Assembly (NCBI GenBank): GCA_003132665.1 | Contig: PKYN01000016.1 | Coordinates: 1-64,000 of the forward strand | Length of the DNA stretch: 64,000 nucleotides | Direction of reading: 5' to 3' | Source: Actinomycetota bacterium | GTDB taxonomy: Bacteria; Actinomycetota; Thermoleophilia; Gaiellales; Gaiellaceae | In this document: positions 61,372 to 64,000 of the stretch, in pieces | How the letters are laid out: every line of letters starts with the position of its first letter | How positions within the stretch are numbered: the first letter of the stretch is position 1 | Notes under the pieces: model-generated | Told to the model about the DNA's origin: nothing | What the model saw: only the letters and a program-made list of their open reading frames with translations | Databases searched by the model: none | Program-made: the position numbers and the translations under genes

Positions 61372-62729
61372 GAAGTCTCCTCACTACCAGGGGTCCACAG
61401 TTTCGTAGCGGAGGCCGGCTTTTCCTTCCCCGGCGTCCAGATTTGCTCGCGCGCCTCAGCCTGAGCGAGCGGAATCGGTTTGACTTCTTCGCAGATGCGA
61501 TCGAGGGCGGCGCTCATGCGCATGTCCTCTCGCAACTCCTCGTGGCGGCCCTGGCGCCAGATGTCCGCCACCAGCTCGTCGGCGTCCTCGCCCGCCGCGC
61601 CGGACTGCTCGCGCACGAGCTCCTCGATCTCGTTGTCCGAGATCTTGAGCTTCAGCTTGTCGGCGCCGACTTCGAGCACCAGCTCGCGGGCGATCGAGCG
61701 GCGAGCCTCGACTCGCACCTCCTCAACGAGCTGTCCGGCGTCCTGGCCGGTCAGCTGGAGGTAGAGGTCGAGGTTCATGCCACGCTGCTCGAGCGACCGA
61801 ACCAGGTTGGCCAGCAGGGCGCGTGCCCGTTCTTCGACGAGCACCGGATGCACGTCGATGTTCGAAGCATCGACCAGCGCGTCGACCGCCGCCTCGCGGA
61901 AGGCGATGTCGCGCTCGGCCTCGGCCTGGGCCAGCAATCTTCCTTCGATCTCGGAGCGCAGCTCGTCGAGAGTCTCGAACTCGCTCGCGGCGCGCGCCAG
62001 CTCGTCATCGAGCGGTGGCAGGTCCTTCTCCATGATCTCTTTCACGGTCACCTTCACGGTGCTCGTGCTGCCATCGGTGAGGAAGAAGGGAATCTCGCGG
62101 CTCTCACCGGCCTCTGCCCCGATCAGCCCCTGCTCGAGCTCGCGAGTCAGCTTGCCCGCACCGAGCTCGACGACCTGATCGCGGCTCTCCTCTTCGCCCT
62201 CGCTGACGAAATCGACGACGAGCGTGTCCCCGAGCTGTACCGACCTTCCCTCGACCGGCACGAGCTGGGCGACGCTTGCGCGGAGGGCGTCGAGCTCGCG
62301 CTCGAGCAGACCGTCCGGAATCTCCGCCTCGCCCTTGCCGACCTCGAGCTTGCGCCAGTCGGCCAGCTTGGGCAGCGGCTGCAGTTCGAACTCGGCGCTG
62401 AAGCTCCAGCCCGAATCGGTTGAGACAGGCAGCTCGTAGTCGAACTTCGGCTCCGACACCGGGCGCAGGCGCTTGCTCGCCACAGCCGCACGGAGCCAGC
62501 CGCCGACATGCGTCTCGACAGCTTCGGTGTAGATGCGCTCCTTGCCTAACCGGCGCACGAGTATCGGCATCGGCACCTTGCCGGCGCGAAATCCGGGCAC
62601 CTTCGTGCGCTCGGCCAGGTCGGCGCCGGCGTGCTCGACTGCATGCTTGATGTCAGCGCTCGGCACTTCGACCGTCAGACGCACACGGTCCTGGGCGAGC
62701 TCGGCTACGTTCGTCTCCACGCACCGCAT
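61368..62729 (-). CDS. tig: Trigger factor
   Basis: Ribosome-associated chaperone with prolyl isomerase domain, 453 residues. The N-terminal ribosome-binding signature is [20 protein letters not shown]; the PPIase-like domain ([20 protein letters not shown]) and the long helical C-terminal arms follow. It overlaps clpP by four bases. tig-clpP-clpX is the conserved order in many bacteria. Confidence 0.95.
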   Translation of the reverse strand: MRCVETNVAELAQDRVRLTVEVPSADIKHAVEHAGADLAERTKVPGFRAGKVPMPILVRRLGKERIYTEAVETHVGGWLRAAVASKRLRPVSEPKFDYELPVSTDSGWSFSAEFELQPLPKLADWRKLEVGKGEAEIPDGLLERELDALRASVAQLVPVEGRSVQLGDTLVVDFVSEGEEESRDQVVELGAGKLTRELEQGLIGAEAGESREIPFFLTDGSTSTVKVTVKEIMEKDLPPLDDELARAASEFETLDELRSEIEGRLLAQAEAERDIAFREAAVDALVDASNIDVHPVLVEERARALLANLVRSLEQRGMNLDLYLQLTGQDAGQLVEEVRVEARRSIARELVLEVGADKLKLKISDNEIEELVREQSGAAGEDADELVADIWRQGRHEELREDMRMSAALDRICEEVKPIPLAQAEAREQIWTPGKEKPASATKLWTPGSEETS

Positions 62730-62776
62730 TCAAGCAGAGCCGGCCCGGCCGCCGTCGGATTCCTCGGCGCGGCTTC

Positions 62777-64000
62777 CTAGGCGAGCAACTCGAGGCGCTC
62801 GCCGTCGGACAGCTCCAGGTAGCCGCCGGCCTCGACCTCGTTGGTCAGGATGTTCTCGGCACAGCGCGCGCAGCGCGGGCAGAACTGCTTACCGGCGCCG
62901 AAGCGCAGCTGCTCGAGTGCCTCGGCGACCGGACGCTGGGCCTGATAGATGCGAGTCGTGAGTATCGAATCGAGCGCGTCGGCGACGTGGATGATGCGGG
63001 CGCCCAGCGGGATGTCCTCGCCGGCGAGACTGTCCGGGTAGCCACTGCCGTCCCAGCGCTCGTGGTGGTGACGGATCGCGGGCACCGCGTCGGCGAGGAA
63101 GCCGAGCCGCTCGATGATGCGCGCCCCCTCGTCGGCGTGCTTGCGCATCACTCCCCACTCCTCGAGGCTCAGGCGGGCTGGCTTGAGCAGGATCGAGTCG
63201 GGAATGGCGAGCTTGCCGATGTCGTGGAAGAGCGCGGCGTGACCGAGCAGGTCGAGCTCCGGCTCCGAGAGCTCCAGCTCGCGTCCGATGGCCAGCGCCA
63301 GCTTCTGAACACGGCGCGAGTGTCCGGCGGTGTAGGAGTCGCGAGCATCGACCGTGGCCGACAGGCTTTCCATCGCGGCGGTAGAGCGCTCGCGCAACAG
63401 CTGGTTGGCCTCGGCCAGGGAGACGTTCTGCTTCTTGATCATCTCGGCTGCCGTGCGCAGCCTGCGCGCGCTGCCTTGCGTGTGGTTCAGGTAGGCCTCC
63501 TGAGTGCGGCGGATGAGCACCAGCGGGAGCGCGAAGACGAGCAGCGCATAGGCGTGCATCGAGCCGTAGCCGATGACCATCGCCGCCGCCACCGCGCCGT
63601 AGACGAGGTAGTGACCGGTCATCCACGAGAAGCGGTCGCGCCAGAGCGCCCACCAGCTCTGTCCCGACTCCAGCGCCAAGGCCAGCGCCAGCAAGCCGGT
63701 GTTGAGGACGAAGTAGATGCCCGCGGCAGCCAGCGCCGCCGGAACCACTCTGATGTCGTGCGAGCCGAGCGGTAGCGCAAAAACGAGCTCGTAGGCGCCG
63801 ACCGCTCCGAGCGTCGAGAGAGTGAGCGCACCGACGTTGAAGAGCGGCTGATGCAGCGGCGAGCGGCGAGCGCCCCAGTCGACGAGCGCCGCGACAAACG
63901 CCGCCGCAAGCGCGATCCGAGCGCCGAAAAGCGAGGCTCCGGCGATCGCGCCCACAGCGGTGACCGAGATCGACGAATCGTCCGTCTCGATCGCCAGCAC
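62777..64000 (-). CDS. HD-GYP domain signalling protein (5' end outside window)
   Basis: The visible 407 residues have an N-terminal membrane sensor region of at least six helices, a short coiled coil (NVSLAEANQLLRERSTAAME) and an HD-GYP domain: HAALFHDIGKLAIPDSILLK and HHERWDGSGYPDSLAGEDIP. HD-GYP proteins usually hydrolyse c-di-GMP. The C-terminal tail has three Cys in FCPRCARCAENIL, an unusual extra. The frame runs to the window edge, so the true start is probably further upstream. It is 47 bases before tig and may share its promoter region. Confidence 0.9.
   Translation of the reverse strand: MLAIETDDSSISVTAVGAIAGASLFGARIALAAAFVAALVDWGARRSPLHQPLFNVGALTLSTLGAVGAYELVFALPLGSHDIRVVPAALAAAGIYFVLNTGLLALALALESGQSWWALWRDRFSWMTGHYLVYGAVAAAMVIGYGSMHAYALLVFALPLVLIRRTQEAYLNHTQGSARRLRTAAEMIKKQNVSLAEANQLLRERSTAAMESLSATVDARDSYTAGHSRRVQKLALAIGRELELSEPELDLLGHAALFHDIGKLAIPDSILLKPARLSLEEWGVMRKHADEGARIIERLGFLADAVPAIRHHHERWDGSGYPDSLAGEDIPLGARIIHVADALDSILTTRIYQAQRPVAEALEQLRFGAGKQFCPRCARCAENILTNEVEAGGYLELSDGERLELLA

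Overview
This window is GC-rich, gene-dense chromosomal DNA from an actinobacterium. Several traits resemble the class Thermoleophilia (Solirubrobacterales/Gaiellales): secreted proteins ending in a Lys/Cys-rich repeat domain, an L21 with a long Lys/Ala tail, frequent GTG/TTG starts, and a rod-type mre operon. That placement is an inference from gene style; no rRNA gene is present to confirm it.

Layout. (1) 1-20.4 kb is a mixed metabolic region: the end of a Pro-rich protein, tag, an MFS transporter, glyA behind a ZTP (pfl) riboswitch, a LysR regulator divergent from two tandem aldo/keto reductases plus an ATC-hydrolase-like gene, a VapBC-type pair, a PfkB kinase, a CapK-like ligase, an SGNH-like secreted protein, a TetR with its ABC-2/Pip-type membrane protein, a two-domain VOC protein, a flippase-like membrane protein and an L,D-transpeptidase. 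(2) 20.5-36.5 kb looks accessory. It holds three copies of a small winged-helix-like family with dispersed DNA repeats, two nested hairpins, pseudogene fragments, a LacI-like protein with two effector domains and no recognisable DNA-binding head, an XRE-TPR regulator divergent from a 25-residue hydrophobic peptide gene, an IS3-like remnant, a very large GH74-type glycoside hydrolase and a second TetR. It ends at a tRNA-Ala(GGC) gene whose 3' end recurs, perfectly or nearly so, at 25.1 and 23.6 kb. (3) 36.5-64 kb is a conserved housekeeping block, nearly all on the minus strand: rsfS, nadD, obgE, rpmA, rplU and RNase E/G; rodA, mrdA, mreD, mreC and mreB; maf, a methyltransferase and ndk; folC and valS; a universal stress protein with an Nramp transporter; clpX, clpP and tig; and a truncated HD-GYP protein.

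How the parts work together. The housekeeping genes are tightly packed with 1-26 base overlaps, suggesting translational coupling (mreC-mreD-mrdA-rodA, nadD-obgE, tig-clpP, ndk-methyltransferase-maf, valS-folC-37-aa peptide-zinc ribbon). The accessory block is dominated by regulators and secreted polysaccharide-active or matrix-like proteins. Its two TetR paralogues share a 21-bp operator-like element found four times in the window.

The best candidate for a new system is the XRE-TPR regulator (29322-30656) with the divergent short hydrophobic peptide (30777-30854), an imperfect inverted repeat over the regulator's -35 box, and a perfect 32-bp palindrome just after the peptide. This has the architecture of RRNPP peptide signalling systems known from Firmicutes. 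Other leads are an rsfS whose only well-placed start is ATC, the headless double LacI protein, and a 37-aa membrane peptide coupled on both sides by ATGA overlaps.
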